A stretch of 46,452 bases of DNA from Bordetella parapertussis (GCA_945897365.1 CAMDFD010000019.1:1-46452), one strand, 5' to 3'; shown: positions 23,826 through 31,646, counted from the first letter of the stretch. Notes: generated by a model from the sequence alone, not told the origin. A program made the numbers and translations.

Positions 23826-24200
23826 ATGCCAATGCTCAACGTTCAAATTCTGCAAGGTCACAGCGCTGCGAAAAAAACGGACTTGCTGAAAAAGCTGACG
23901 CAGTCCGTGGTGGACAGCATCGGAGCGCCCTTGGCCTCGGTCAGAGTCGTCTTGCAAGAAATCCCTGCCGAGCATGTCATCGTGGCGGGTGAGATTGGCA
24001 AGGAAATGGTCATGATCACGGTGGGTTTGATCCGAGGACGCACCGAGGATCAAAAGGCTGCGGTCATCGCAGCTATGTTTGAGGCCACTGAGCAAGCGAT
24101 TGGTGTCTCCAAGCAAAATATCCGTGTCATCTTGTTTGATCGTCCTGCAACGGATTTTGGGGTTGCGGGTGGTGTCACAGCCAAGGCCGCAGGTCGTTAA
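23826..24200 (+). CDS. Fused double 4-oxalocrotonate tautomerase-like protein
   Basis: 4-OT enzymes are about 60 residues long with a catalytic N-terminal proline. This 124-residue protein contains two tandem copies: domain 1 begins MPMLNVQILQG and domain 2 begins about residue 62 (VMITVGLIRGR). Numbering from the processed proline, domain 1 has Pro1 and Arg39 but His at position 11. Domain 2 has Val at position 1, Arg11 and Arg39. The two catalytic features are thus divided between the halves. Fused 4-OTs are a known subgroup; the reaction here is unknown. The crotonase gene 36 bases downstream suggests a shared catabolic or CoA-ester pathway. Confidence 0.85.
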   Translation: MPMLNVQILQGHSAAKKTDLLKKLTQSVVDSIGAPLASVRVVLQEIPAEHVIVAGEIGKEMVMITVGLIRGRTEDQKAAVIAAMFEATEQAIGVSKQNIRVILFDRPATDFGVAGGVTAKAAGR

Positions 24201-24236
24201 TTTTTTATCTTCACCGAATTCTTAAGGTTTTTCATC

Positions 24237-25040
24237 ATGACGAGTGTTCTTCAATACGATCAAGACGATCTGGGTGTTGTGACCCTCACCCTCAATCACC
24301 CCGAGACGCGCAATGCCTTGACGGGTACGGGCATTGTCGAAGCGATGCTTGAGGCGTGTCACCGCATTGAACATGACCCGAGCGTGCGCGCGGTCATCAT
24401 TACAGCGAATGGGCCGATTTTTTCTTCGGGAGGCAAAATCGACGAGATGGAGCGTCAGATTGGCTCAGGTTTCGGCTCTGAGGTTTTACGTCAAGAGTAT
24501 CGCCAGGGCATCCAGCGATTGCCTCTGGCGATCCATCAGATTGAGGTCCCCACGATTGCGGCGGTCAATGGACCTGCGATTGGTGCAGGCTGTGATCTGG
24601 CATGCATGTGTGATGTGCGGATTGCGTCTGAAAATGCGACCTTTGCCGAAAGTTTCGTCAAGGTTGGTATTGTGGCGGGCGACGGTGGCGCTTGGTTTTT
24701 ACCGCGTGTGATCGGTATGGCGCGCGCGGCCGAGATGTCGTTCACAGGCGAGGCGATTGACGCGAAAACCGCTTTAGACTGGGGCATGGTGTCACGGGTT
24801 GTGGCGGCCGAGGATCTGTTGTCGACGGCGCAAACCTTGGCGCGCAAAATGGCGGTCAACTCTGCGCCTGCGGTGCGGATGACCAAACGTTTGTTGCGCG
24901 AGGGGCAGACGTCGTCGCTGGCTAATCTGTTGGAGTTGTCGGCTGCGTATCAGGCGATTGCGCACAAGACGGCGGAGCACGCGAAAATTGTCGGTGACTT
25001 TATGGCGGCCAAGGCAGCTCGTCGGGCGGCTAGGAAATAA
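24237..25040 (+). CDS. Enoyl-CoA hydratase/isomerase family protein with atypical active site
   Basis: This 267-residue crotonase-fold protein handles an acyl-CoA thioester. The oxyanion-hole segments FSSGGKIDEM and NGPAIGAGCDLACMCDVR are present. By alignment with classic hydratase, the first catalytic glutamate position is D120 (GCDLA) and the second is F140 (FAESFVKVG), so standard water addition is unlikely. Other crotonase chemistries (isomerase, hydrolase, racemase-like) are possible. The following GIVAGDGGAWFLPR is a common variant loop in Burkholderiales paralogues. It is likely co-transcribed with the tautomerase. Confidence 0.88.
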   Translation: MTSVLQYDQDDLGVVTLTLNHPETRNALTGTGIVEAMLEACHRIEHDPSVRAVIITANGPIFSSGGKIDEMERQIGSGFGSEVLRQEYRQGIQRLPLAIHQIEVPTIAAVNGPAIGAGCDLACMCDVRIASENATFAESFVKVGIVAGDGGAWFLPRVIGMARAAEMSFTGEAIDAKTALDWGMVSRVVAAEDLLSTAQTLARKMAVNSAPAVRMTKRLLREGQTSSLANLLELSAAYQAIAHKTAEHAKIVGDFMAAKAARRAARK

Positions 25041-25069
25041 CTCTTTCGCATCTCTTGTTCCGGAAACCT

Positions 25070-25112
25070 GGGGTGTTTGATGTTGCTGAGCAACATTCAA
25101 AGCACCCCATTT
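25070..25112 (+). terminator. Long hairpin terminator after the crotonase gene
   Basis: GGGGTG, TTTGA and TGTTGCT on the left pair with AGCAACA, TCAAA and CACCCC on the right (25070-25108), with one-base bulges, followed by ATTTT. It begins 30 bases after the crotonase stop and fits as its terminator. The apex holds TTGCT-G-AGCAA, echoed by the palindrome at 25178. Confidence 0.6.
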
Positions 25113-25177
25113 TCCTGCAAGCTGAGGAAACTTGACGATTTGGGGGCGACCTCGTTACAGGCAAGTGGAGCGCTTGA

Positions 25178-25196
25178 AGTTTTGCTCAGCAAAACT
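25178..25196. repeat. 19-bp palindrome in the gap before the toxin-antitoxin pair
   Basis: AGTTTTGCT and AGCAAAACT are exact inverted 9-base arms around a single C. The core TTGCTCAGCAA resembles the apex of the hairpin at 25070-25108 (TTGCTGAGCAA). With only one base between the arms it is more likely a protein-binding site or a remnant repeat than an RNA hairpin. The 258-base gap (25041-25298) holds this, the terminator, and the repeats at 25222-25275. Confidence 0.5.
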
Positions 25197-25221
25197 CTGT
25201 GTCAAACTCTGCAATGTTGTT

Positions 25222-25275
25222 ACGTTTCTACATTTAATTGTTCAAGAAGCATTTATGTGGTAACGTTTCTACATT
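25222..25275. promoter_or_regulatory. Direct repeats upstream of the antitoxin gene (probable operator)
   Basis: ACGTTTCTACATT occurs exactly at 25222-25234 and 25263-25275, 41 bases apart, which is close to four DNA turns. The second copy ends 23 bases before the antitoxin ATG. Type II antitoxins usually autoregulate by binding repeats in their promoter, so these are the best candidates. A weak promoter, TTGTTC (25238) and TAACGT (25261), would be covered by the second copy. Confidence 0.5.
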
Positions 25276-25298
25276 GTCTATGAATATTTAGGTGAGCC

Positions 25299-25553
25299 AT
25301 GACCATCACAACTCTTTCAAGCCGCCAATTTAACCAAGACGCTAGCAGAGCCAAGAAAGCCGCAATAGCGGGACCGGTATTCATCACGGACCGTGGTCGG
25401 CCGGCGCATGTACTGTTGACCTTTGCTGCATACAAGAAAATCACCGCAAGTCATGCGAAGATTGCTGACCTGCTGGCGATGCCCAACGGTGAAGACTTTG
25501 AATTTGATGTGCCGCAATTGCGCGACCTCGCCCGACCAGCGGATTTTTCCTGA
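25299..25553 (+). CDS. Phd/YefM-type antitoxin
   Basis: The 84-residue product has the Phd/YefM N-terminal DNA-binding fold: LSSRQFNQDASRAKKAA, then GPVFITDRGRPAHVLLTFAAYKKI. The acidic, hydrophobic C-terminus (EDFEFDVPQLRDLARPADF) would wrap the toxin. Its stop overlaps the toxin ATG by one base (TGATG). It would neutralise the PIN toxin and bind the repeats upstream (inference from the family). Confidence 0.9.
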   Translation: MTITTLSSRQFNQDASRAKKAAIAGPVFITDRGRPAHVLLTFAAYKKITASHAKIADLLAMPNGEDFEFDVPQLRDLARPADFS

Positions 25554-25987
25554 TGTATGTGCTTGATACCAATGTTGTCTCCGAGCTTCGAAAAATACGT
25601 CTTGGCAAAGCGGACTCGCAATTCGCGATATGGGCCGACAGCATCGAAGCGATGGATTTATATCTATCAGCCATTACGATTCAAGAACTGGAAATCGGTG
25701 TTCTGTTGGCAGAACGCCGTGATCCATCTCAGGGCGCAGTATTTAGGTTGTGGCTCAATGATCACGTCATCCCGGCTTTCAATGGTCGTATTTTGCACGT
25801 TGATACTGCTGTTGCTCAACGGAGTGCAAAGCTCCATGTACCTGACCCTCGCCCTGTTCGTGATGGCTTGATCGCTGCGACGGCGCTTGTACACGGCATG
25901 ACCGTCGTGACGCGTAACGTGGCCGACTTTGAGCCAACCGGTGTAACGACACTCAATCCCTGGCGGGCAGGGGTAATATCTAGCTGA
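25553..25987 (+). CDS. VapC/FitB-type PIN-domain ribonuclease toxin
   Basis: This 144-residue PIN-domain endoribonuclease carries all four acidic residues: D5 (YVLDTNVVSEL), E45 (TIQELEIGV), D104 (PVRDGLIAATA) and D125 (TRNVADF). Such toxins cut tRNA or rRNA and arrest growth when the antitoxin is degraded. The arrangement with a Phd-type antitoxin rather than a VapB is common. The pair is inserted between the crotonase gene and groES; 51 bases after its stop begin the groESL control elements. Confidence 0.93.
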   Translation: MYVLDTNVVSELRKIRLGKADSQFAIWADSIEAMDLYLSAITIQELEIGVLLAERRDPSQGAVFRLWLNDHVIPAFNGRILHVDTAVAQRSAKLHVPDPRPVRDGLIAATALVHGMTVVTRNVADFEPTGVTTLNPWRAGVISS

Positions 25988-26011
25988 ATTTCAGAAACTT
26001 ACCCCCCTGCA

Positions 26012-26040
26012 CTTGAAATCCCCAAAACAACCCTTATAAT
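26012..26040 (+). promoter_or_regulatory. groESL promoter, overlapping sigma70 and sigma32 signals
   Basis: TTGAAA (26013-26018), a 16-base spacer and a perfect TATAAT (26035-26040) form a sigma70 promoter. The same bases read CTTGAAA-N12-CCCTTATAA, which matches the heat-shock sigma32 pattern. The -10 abuts the CIRCE operator, so both repression and heat activation can act at one start site. Confidence 0.8.
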
Positions 26041-26066
26041 TAGCACTCAACTGCAACGAGTGCTAA
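26040..26066 (+). promoter_or_regulatory. CIRCE operator (HrcA binding site)
   Basis: TTAGCACTC, nine bases, then GAGTGCTAA is a perfect CIRCE inverted repeat. It overlaps the last base of the -10 box and lies 55 bases before groES. HrcA, whose gene is not in the window, should repress groESL here until misfolded protein titrates GroEL. Confidence 0.97.
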
Positions 26067-26121
26067 CAATCCTCCAGCAGTCTTACCCACAACCTATTTT
26101 TGTATATAACAGGAGTTCTAC

Positions 26122-26409
26122 ATGGCCCTGCGTCCCCTGCACGATCGCGTGATCGTCAAACGCCTGGACAACGAGCGCAAAACTGCCTCGGGCATCGTCA
26201 TCCCTGAAAGCGCCGCTGAAAAGCCCGATCAAGGTGAAGTGCTAGCTGTTGGTCCCGGCAAACAAACCGAAGATGGCAAAGTCCTGAAAATGGACGTCAA
26301 AGTTGGCGACAAAGTGTTGTTCGGCAAGTATGCCGGCCAGACAGTCAAAGTCGACGGCGAAGAAGTCCTCGTCATTCGTGAGGAAGAAATCCTCGCGGTT
26401 GTCCAGTAA
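26122..26409 (+). CDS. groES: Co-chaperonin GroES
   Basis: This 95-residue heptameric lid closes the GroEL chamber. Conserved features are MALRPLHDRVIVKR, the mobile loop around KTASGIVIPESA, the GEVLAVGPGK turn and the C-terminal EEVLVIREEEILAVVQ. AGGAG lies seven bases upstream of the ATG. It is the first gene of the CIRCE-controlled operon, 24 bases before groEL. Confidence 0.98.
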   Translation: MALRPLHDRVIVKRLDNERKTASGIVIPESAAEKPDQGEVLAVGPGKQTEDGKVLKMDVKVGDKVLFGKYAGQTVKVDGEEVLVIREEEILAVVQ

Positions 26410-26433
26410 ACAGAACACTCGAAGGAAAGTTAA

Positions 26434-28095
26434 ATGGCTGCCAAGCAAGTTTTATTCGGCGATGACGCACGCGTCCGTATCGTCCGTGGCGTAAATATTC
26501 TCGCCAATGCAGTGAAAACCACACTCGGCCCAAAGGGTCGTAACGTTGTGCTCGAGCGCTCTTTCGGTGCCCCAACCGTCACCAAAGACGGCGTGTCGGT
26601 CGCTAAAGAAATCGAACTCAAAGACAAATTTGAAAACATCGGCGCACAGTTGGTCAAGGAAGTTGCTTCCAAGACCTCTGACAACGCTGGTGACGGTACA
26701 ACCACCGCAACCGTGTTGGCTCAGTCGATCGTTGTTGAAGGCCTCAAGTACGTGGCTGCCGGCATCAATCCAATGGACCTCAAGCGCGGTATCGACAAGG
26801 CTGTGATCGCGGCTGTTGCTGAGCTCAAAAAGCTCTCCAAGCCTTGCACTACGACCAAAGAAATCGCTCAAGTCGGTTCGATCTCTGCAAACAGCGACTT
26901 CTCCATCGGCCAGATCATTGCTGACGCAATGGACAAAGTCGGCAAAGAAGGCGTTATCACTGTCGAAGACGGCAAGTCACTCGACAATGAACTCGACGTC
27001 GTCGAAGGTATGCAGTTTGACCGTGGCTATTTGTCACCTTATTTCATCAACAACCCTGAAAAGCAAGTGTCAGCGTTGGATGATCCATTTGTTCTGATTT
27101 ACGACAAGAAAGTCAGCAACATTCGCGATCTGCTCCCAATTTTGGAGCAAGTCGCCAAGTCAAGCCGTCCTTTGTTGATCGTGGCTGAAGACGTCGAAGG
27201 CGAGGCTTTGGCCACGCTGGTCGTCAACAACATTCGCGGCATCCTCAAGACCACAGCTGTCAAGGCGCCTGGTTTTGGCGACCGTCGTAAAGCGATGCTC
27301 GAAGACATCGCCATCCTCACCGGTGGTACGGTCATCTCCGAAGAAACAGGCATGTCGCTTGAGAAAGCAACATTGGCTGAACTCGGTCAAGCCAAGCGTA
27401 TCGAAGTCGGCAAAGAAAACACCACAATCATCGACGGTCATGGCGATACCAAGTCGATCGAAGCACGCGTCAAGCAGATCCGTGTCCAGATCGAAGAAGC
27501 AACGTCTGACTACGATCGTGAAAAACTGCAAGAGCGCGTGGCCAAATTGGCCGGCGGTGTTGCGGTGATTCGTGTCGGTGCATCAACCGAAGTCGAAATG
27601 AAAGAAAAGAAGGCACGTGTCGAAGACGCACTGCATGCAACCCGTGCAGCCGTCGAAGAAGGTATCGTTCCTGGTGGTGGCGTTGCGTTGATTCGCACAC
27701 GCGCTGTGGTGGCCTTGGTTAAAGGCGACAACGCCGATCAAGACGCTGGTATCAAGCTTGTCTTGCGTGCCATCGAAGAGCCTCTGCGTACCATCGTGGC
27801 GAATGCTGGTAACGAGCCAAGCGTTGTGGTCAATAACGTTGCGAACGGCACAGGTAACTACGGCTTTAACGCCGCCACCGGCGAGTACGGTGACCTGGTC
27901 GAGCAAGGCGTGTTGGATCCAACCAAAGTCACACGTACAGCTCTGCAAAATGCAGCCTCCGTTGCCAGCTTGTTGCTGACAACAGAAGTCGCTGTTTGCG
28001 AACTCGCCGAAGACAAGCCAGCAGCCGGCGGTATGGGTGGTGGTGACATGGGCGGAATGGGCGGTATGGGCGGAATGGGCGGTATGGGCTTCTAA
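26434..28095 (+). CDS. groEL: Chaperonin GroEL
   Basis: This 553-residue ATP-dependent folding chaperone forms a double heptameric ring. It has VKTTLGPKGRNVVLE, the ATP-binding DGVSVAKEI and GDGTTTATVLA motifs, the catalytic DQDAGIKLV region and the terminal GGM repeats (from about residue 535) ending MGF. AAGGAA lies seven bases upstream of the ATG. Its length is a little above the common 546-550. It shares the promoter and CIRCE site of groES and ends at a strong terminator. Confidence 0.98.
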   Translation: MAAKQVLFGDDARVRIVRGVNILANAVKTTLGPKGRNVVLERSFGAPTVTKDGVSVAKEIELKDKFENIGAQLVKEVASKTSDNAGDGTTTATVLAQSIVVEGLKYVAAGINPMDLKRGIDKAVIAAVAELKKLSKPCTTTKEIAQVGSISANSDFSIGQIIADAMDKVGKEGVITVEDGKSLDNELDVVEGMQFDRGYLSPYFINNPEKQVSALDDPFVLIYDKKVSNIRDLLPILEQVAKSSRPLLIVAEDVEGEALATLVVNNIRGILKTTAVKAPGFGDRRKAMLEDIAILTGGTVISEETGMSLEKATLAELGQAKRIEVGKENTTIIDGHGDTKSIEARVKQIRVQIEEATSDYDREKLQERVAKLAGGVAVIRVGASTEVEMKEKKARVEDALHATRAAVEEGIVPGGGVALIRTRAVVALVKGDNADQDAGIKLVLRAIEEPLRTIVANAGNEPSVVVNNVANGTGNYGFNAATGEYGDLVEQGVLDPTKVTRTALQNAASVASLLLTTEVAVCELAEDKPAAGGMGGGDMGGMGGMGGMGGMGF

Positions 28096-28142
28096 GTCCA
28101 CATCGTTGACCTCGAGACTTGTCTCGGGGGTCGCCAGATCGA

Positions 28143-28171
28143 ACCCTCGGAGAGATCCGAGGGTTTTTTTA
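28143..28171 (+). terminator. Rho-independent terminator of groESL
   Basis: ACCCTCGGA (28143-28151), loop GAGA, TCCGAGGGT (28156-28164), then seven Ts in all. The perfect 9-bp stem begins 48 bases after the groEL stop. A second imperfect hairpin (CGAGAC/GTCTCG) precedes it at about 28110-28130. Confidence 0.9.
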
Positions 28172-28300
28172 TTGGATGCGCGGATGAGTGGCAGGTGGTT
28201 GTCTACCGCGTGCGGCTGACATGACGGCAGCCTCGCTCCCGAGTATGCTTGCGCAGGTGGCTGAATAGCCTAAAAAATGAATTCAAAAGGAGTGTTGGCA

Positions 28301-29350
28301 ATGAGTGAAGGCGGGCAAGTACGAACAGTCTGGACAGAGTCCGAGCTCACAGCATTAGCCGTGCGTGCATTTCAAGGCCTTGGCCTGACAAAAACAGATG
28401 CTGCAGACGTTGTTCGTATATTGGTGTTGGCGGATCTGTTTGGTTTGAGTACCCATGGTTTGTCACGCGTGGAGTCCTATGGTGAGCGCCTGTTGGTTCA
28501 AGGGATTCGCGCACAACCAAACATTCAAGTTGACTCTCCCGCTCCCGCACTCAGACTCGTGGACGGTGATAATGGCGTCGGGCCTTTGGTGGGCATGCAT
28601 GCGCTGCGTGCCGCAATGGACGCAGCGGGTCAATACGGTATCGGAATGGCCTTTGCCCGCGGCAGCAACCATTTTGGACCGATCTCTCCTTATTCTTTGA
28701 TCGCCGCCCAAGAGGGCTTTGCCAGCATCATCGGCAGTAACGCGACAACCACGATCGCCCCTTGGGGTGGCAGCGATGCCCGTTTAGGTAATAGTCCTTT
28801 GGGTTTCGGCATCCCCAACCCGGGTGGCCAACCTTTTTTGCTTGATATGGCAATGAGTGTGGTAGCACGCGCCAAAATCCGTAACGCGTTTAAGCGCGGT
28901 GAGGCCATCCCAGATACGTGGGCAACCGATGATAAGGGGCGGGCAACGACTGATCCTAAAGCGGCGCTAGACGGCTTTCTCCAGCCGATTGGCGGCCATA
29001 AGGGCTATGGACTGGCACTCATGGTGGATATGTTTGCGGGACTTTTGTCCAACGCTGCATACCTGACGCACGTCAAATCCTGGGTCGATGCACCGGATGA
29101 GCCGCAAAACCTAGGGCACTTTTTTATTTTGATCAATACCAACTTGTTGGGTTCATCTCAGTGGTTGACAGATCGTATGATGGACTTTGCTTCGATCTTG
29201 CATGACAGTCCCCCTGCAGTTGAGGGGCGTCCAGTCATTATGCCAGGTGAAATTGAACTGAAAAAAATGGCACAACAGCAGGTTGCTGGAATCACGTTGG
29301 ATCCGGCGGTCGTCACACTCTTGCAAGAGCATGCAGCCAAGGTTTCATAA
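28301..29350 (+). CDS. Ldh-family NAD(P)-dependent malate/lactate/ureidoglycolate-type dehydrogenase
   Basis: This is a second member of the type 2 malate/L-lactate dehydrogenase family in the window, 349 residues. It has STHGLSR (H52), GSNHFGPIS with the catalytic H124, NATTTIAPWGG, LGNSPLGFGIP, and GGHKGYGLALMVDMFAGLL. The ATG at 28301 is preferred over the ATG at 28277 because AAGGAG lies eight bases upstream of it. It diverges considerably from the YbiC-type enzyme at 3632, so the substrate probably differs. The EamA transporter starts 21 bases downstream, suggesting a two-gene operon. Confidence 0.92.
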   Translation: MSEGGQVRTVWTESELTALAVRAFQGLGLTKTDAADVVRILVLADLFGLSTHGLSRVESYGERLLVQGIRAQPNIQVDSPAPALRLVDGDNGVGPLVGMHALRAAMDAAGQYGIGMAFARGSNHFGPISPYSLIAAQEGFASIIGSNATTTIAPWGGSDARLGNSPLGFGIPNPGGQPFLLDMAMSVVARAKIRNAFKRGEAIPDTWATDDKGRATTDPKAALDGFLQPIGGHKGYGLALMVDMFAGLLSNAAYLTHVKSWVDAPDEPQNLGHFFILINTNLLGSSQWLTDRMMDFASILHDSPPAVEGRPVIMPGEIELKKMAQQQVAGITLDPAVVTLLQEHAAKVS

Positions 29351-29371
29351 AAAATACTAGAGGAGACATTT

Positions 29372-30280
29372 GTGCACGAATGGACTTGGTTATGGATACC
29401 CGCAACGATTTTTGCGGCAGCGGCTCAGGCTGGACGTAATGCGATTCAGAGAAGTTTGACTGAACAGCTTGGTACGCTGGGCGCGACGCAGGTGCGATTT
29501 CTGTATGGGTTTCCGTTTGCTGTGCTTTTCACTGCGATCGCGCTGATGGTCACTGGTTCAGTTATGCCAAAAATGGACTTAAGCTTTGTGTTGTTTGTAT
29601 TGGCGGGTGCGCTGTCACAAATCGCTGCAACGGCCTTGATGCTCGCCGCGATGCGACAGCGTGCGTTTGTTGTGGTAACCGCATGGACAAAAACGGAGCC
29701 TGTCCAAGTCGCACTGTTTGGTCTGGTCGTGCTGGGTGATCGAATCTCTATTTTGGCAATGGTGGCAATCATCATTGCAACGGTGGGTGTGACGATCATG
29801 GCTCGCAAGCCAGGTACCACTGCGCCTGAAGAGTCTTCATGGAAGCCAGCAGCCTTAGGTTTACTTGCGGGTGCGTTTTTTGCGATCGCAGCAGTGACGT
29901 TTAGGGGTGGCATTCTTGCCTTGGGTGAAGCGCATTTCTTTGTCCGCGCCTCATGGACCTTAACGTGCGGCTTGGGCGTGCAGACGATTGTGCTTGCCGC
30001 TTGGATGATGAGCTTTCATCGAGAGGCTTGGATCAAGTGTCTCAAGGCTTGGCGCATTTCAATTTGGGGAGGCTTGCTTGGCGCCTCCGCGTCGCAAGGT
30101 TGGTTCTTGGGTTTTGCCTTAACGGCCGCAGCGAACGTTCGTACCTTGGGCTTGATTGAGGTGCTGTTTGCTCAGCTACTGTCGTGGCGTATATTTTTGA
30201 GTAAAAGCTCCAAGCAAGAGACCTTTGGTATTGTCTTGATTGTGATTGGCGTGTCTTGCTTGCTGCTTTCTACGGGTTAA
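29372..30280 (+). CDS. EamA-family (DMT) membrane transporter
   Basis: This 302-residue inner-membrane protein has about ten hydrophobic segments in two EamA halves. Typical features are AQAGRNAIQRSL near the first helix, QVRFLYGFPFA, and the TKTEPVQVALFGLVVLGDRIS loop; the second half ends ALTAAANVRTLGLIEVLFAQLLSW. DMT proteins export or import small metabolites. The start is GTG at 29372, supported by AGAGGAG six bases upstream. It follows the dehydrogenase by 21 bases and may move its substrate or product. Confidence 0.9.
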   Translation: MHEWTWLWIPATIFAAAAQAGRNAIQRSLTEQLGTLGATQVRFLYGFPFAVLFTAIALMVTGSVMPKMDLSFVLFVLAGALSQIAATALMLAAMRQRAFVVVTAWTKTEPVQVALFGLVVLGDRISILAMVAIIIATVGVTIMARKPGTTAPEESSWKPAALGLLAGAFFAIAAVTFRGGILALGEAHFFVRASWTLTCGLGVQTIVLAAWMMSFHREAWIKCLKAWRISIWGGLLGASASQGWFLGFALTAAANVRTLGLIEVLFAQLLSWRIFLSKSSKQETFGIVLIVIGVSCLLLSTG

Positions 30281-30292
30281 GTCACCATCAAT

Positions 30293-30315
30293 AAAGGCTC
30301 TACTCGAGCCTTTTT
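30293..30315. terminator. Shared terminator between EamA gene and cpoB
   Basis: AAAGGCTC (30293-30300), loop TACTC, GAGCCTTT (30306-30313), then further Ts. On the other strand the stem is followed by TTTATT. It therefore can end both the + strand EamA transcript and the minus-strand tol operon. Confidence 0.8.
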
Positions 30316-30350
30316 AATTGCGGTCTGCTTTTGCTGCCTACTTGTTCTTT

Positions 30351-31031
30351 CTATTGCAACAGTGGCAGACGCTTTGTTGCCGTATCGGCAGCAGGTGTTC
30401 CTTTGTAGTCCTTGACGATACGTTGGAGAGTCGTTTTCGCTCCAGCACGGTTGTTCAACTCAATCTGGGAACTCGCCACCATCAGCAATGCATCCGCAGC
30501 ACGTGGTTCAGTAGGAAATTTTTGTACCATGGCTTGAAGCGTTGTAATCGCACCCTTAAAGTCCTTCGTCATAAAACGGCTGCTCCCGAGATAAAACTGT
30601 GCGGTCGGTGCGAGTTTGCTGTCTGGATACAGCGTCAAAAATGCGGTGAGGTTTAGAACGGTTTCTTTGTACTGAGCCTTGCGATAAGATTCTATCGACT
30701 GCTCGAAAGCCGCTTGTTCGCGAGGATCTTGAGAGCGTGGATCGGCAGGGCGACCACCAGCGGCACCGCCTGCCCCCGCTGGGCGACCGAGCTGTTCGAG
30801 GTCGCCACGTAAGCGAACAATTTCTTGACCGAGCGCTTCGATTTGGTCTGAGAGCTGAATACGTGCCCGCTGGTTCGCTTCGTTCATCGTACGAATTTGC
30901 TGACGTAAATCGAGAATCGCCTTGCGTGCTTCATCGTCGGTGAAAGCAAGCGCAGACGGGCTCAGCAGTACGCTACTTATTAGTACGAGACATGAACTGA
31001 CGCAACGCCAGGTAAGGGTGTTGGTGCGCAT
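30351..31031 (-). CDS. cpoB: Cell division coordinator CpoB (YbgF)
   Basis: This periplasmic partner of TolA coordinates peptidoglycan synthesis with outer-membrane constriction. The ATG at 31031 has AAGGAG eight bases upstream and gives a Sec signal peptide ending SALA (29). A coiled-coil trimerisation segment follows (about 35-75: DLRQQIRTMNEANQRARI), then a linker and TPR repeats (about 105-220: YRKAQYKETVLNLTAF, AQFYLGSSRFMTKDF). 226 residues. Last gene of the tol operon. Confidence 0.94.
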   Translation of the reverse strand: MRTNTLTWRCVSSCLVLISSVLLSPSALAFTDDEARKAILDLRQQIRTMNEANQRARIQLSDQIEALGQEIVRLRGDLEQLGRPAGAGGAAGGRPADPRSQDPREQAAFEQSIESYRKAQYKETVLNLTAFLTLYPDSKLAPTAQFYLGSSRFMTKDFKGAITTLQAMVQKFPTEPRAADALLMVASSQIELNNRAGAKTTLQRIVKDYKGTPAADTATKRLPLLQ

Positions 31032-31099
31032 AAAATTCACTCCTTTAACAACAAAGCGGCCCTTGGCCGCTTTGTGACAGACCAAACTATTTGATCAGT

Positions 31100-31582
31100 T
31101 TAACGCTTGTAGTTGAAATCAGCACGACGGTTTTCCGCATAGTCTGCTTCAGAGTCACCCAAGGCTTTGGGTTTTTCTTTACCAAAGCTGATGGTTTCAA
31201 CTTGCGTATCGGGCACGCCAATCAACGTCAACATACGACGAACGGCTTCTGCACGACGCTGGCCGAGTGCCAAGTTGTATTCGGAACCACCACGCGCGTC
31301 AGTGTTGCCTTCGATGACAACGCGTTGTTGTGGTGCGCTCACAAGGTACTTGCCATGTGTATCGACCAGTGAGCGGTATTGATCGCTGACTGTGTAGCTG
31401 TTGTAGTCGAAATAGACTGAACGCTGCTTAGCTAGAATACTTTGTGGGTTGAACGGGTCTAACACGCCCGAGCCATCCGCACCGCTTTTACCGGCTTGGT
31501 CGTCCAGAGAAACAGAGCTACAAGCAGCCAGGCCGGCAGCGAGTGCAGCAATCGTCACAACTTTAGCGATACGCGATCTCAT
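31100..31582 (-). CDS. pal: Peptidoglycan-associated lipoprotein Pal
   Basis: Pal is an outer-membrane lipoprotein that binds peptidoglycan and TolB. The start ATG at 31582 gives a lipoprotein signal with lipobox LAAC (C21). The OmpA-like domain carries VYFDYNSYTVSDQY, VVIEGNTDARGGSEYN and RRAEAVRRMLTLIGV, the meso-DAP-binding region. 160 residues. A longer frame adds ten residues with no signal function. Confidence 0.96.
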   Translation of the reverse strand: MRSRIAKVVTIAALAAGLAACSSVSLDDQAGKSGADGSGVLDPFNPQSILAKQRSVYFDYNSYTVSDQYRSLVDTHGKYLVSAPQQRVVIEGNTDARGGSEYNLALGQRRAEAVRRMLTLIGVPDTQVETISFGKEKPKALGDSEADYAENRRADFNYKR

Positions 31583-31646
31583 GATATTTACCTTAGAGAG
31601 AAATTCAAACAACTATATACAAAAATGTTAACTAAACTTTTTAAAA

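Noticed and set aside
25077..25283. Small + strand frame (68 codons) in the gap before the antitoxin
   Set aside because: It runs across the terminator hairpin, palindrome and operator repeats and has no ribosome-binding site.
27583..28101. Minus-strand open frame (172 codons) opposite groEL
   Set aside because: Low-complexity start (HTAHSAH repeats) is the reverse of the GroEL GGM tail; the GroEL frame is certain.
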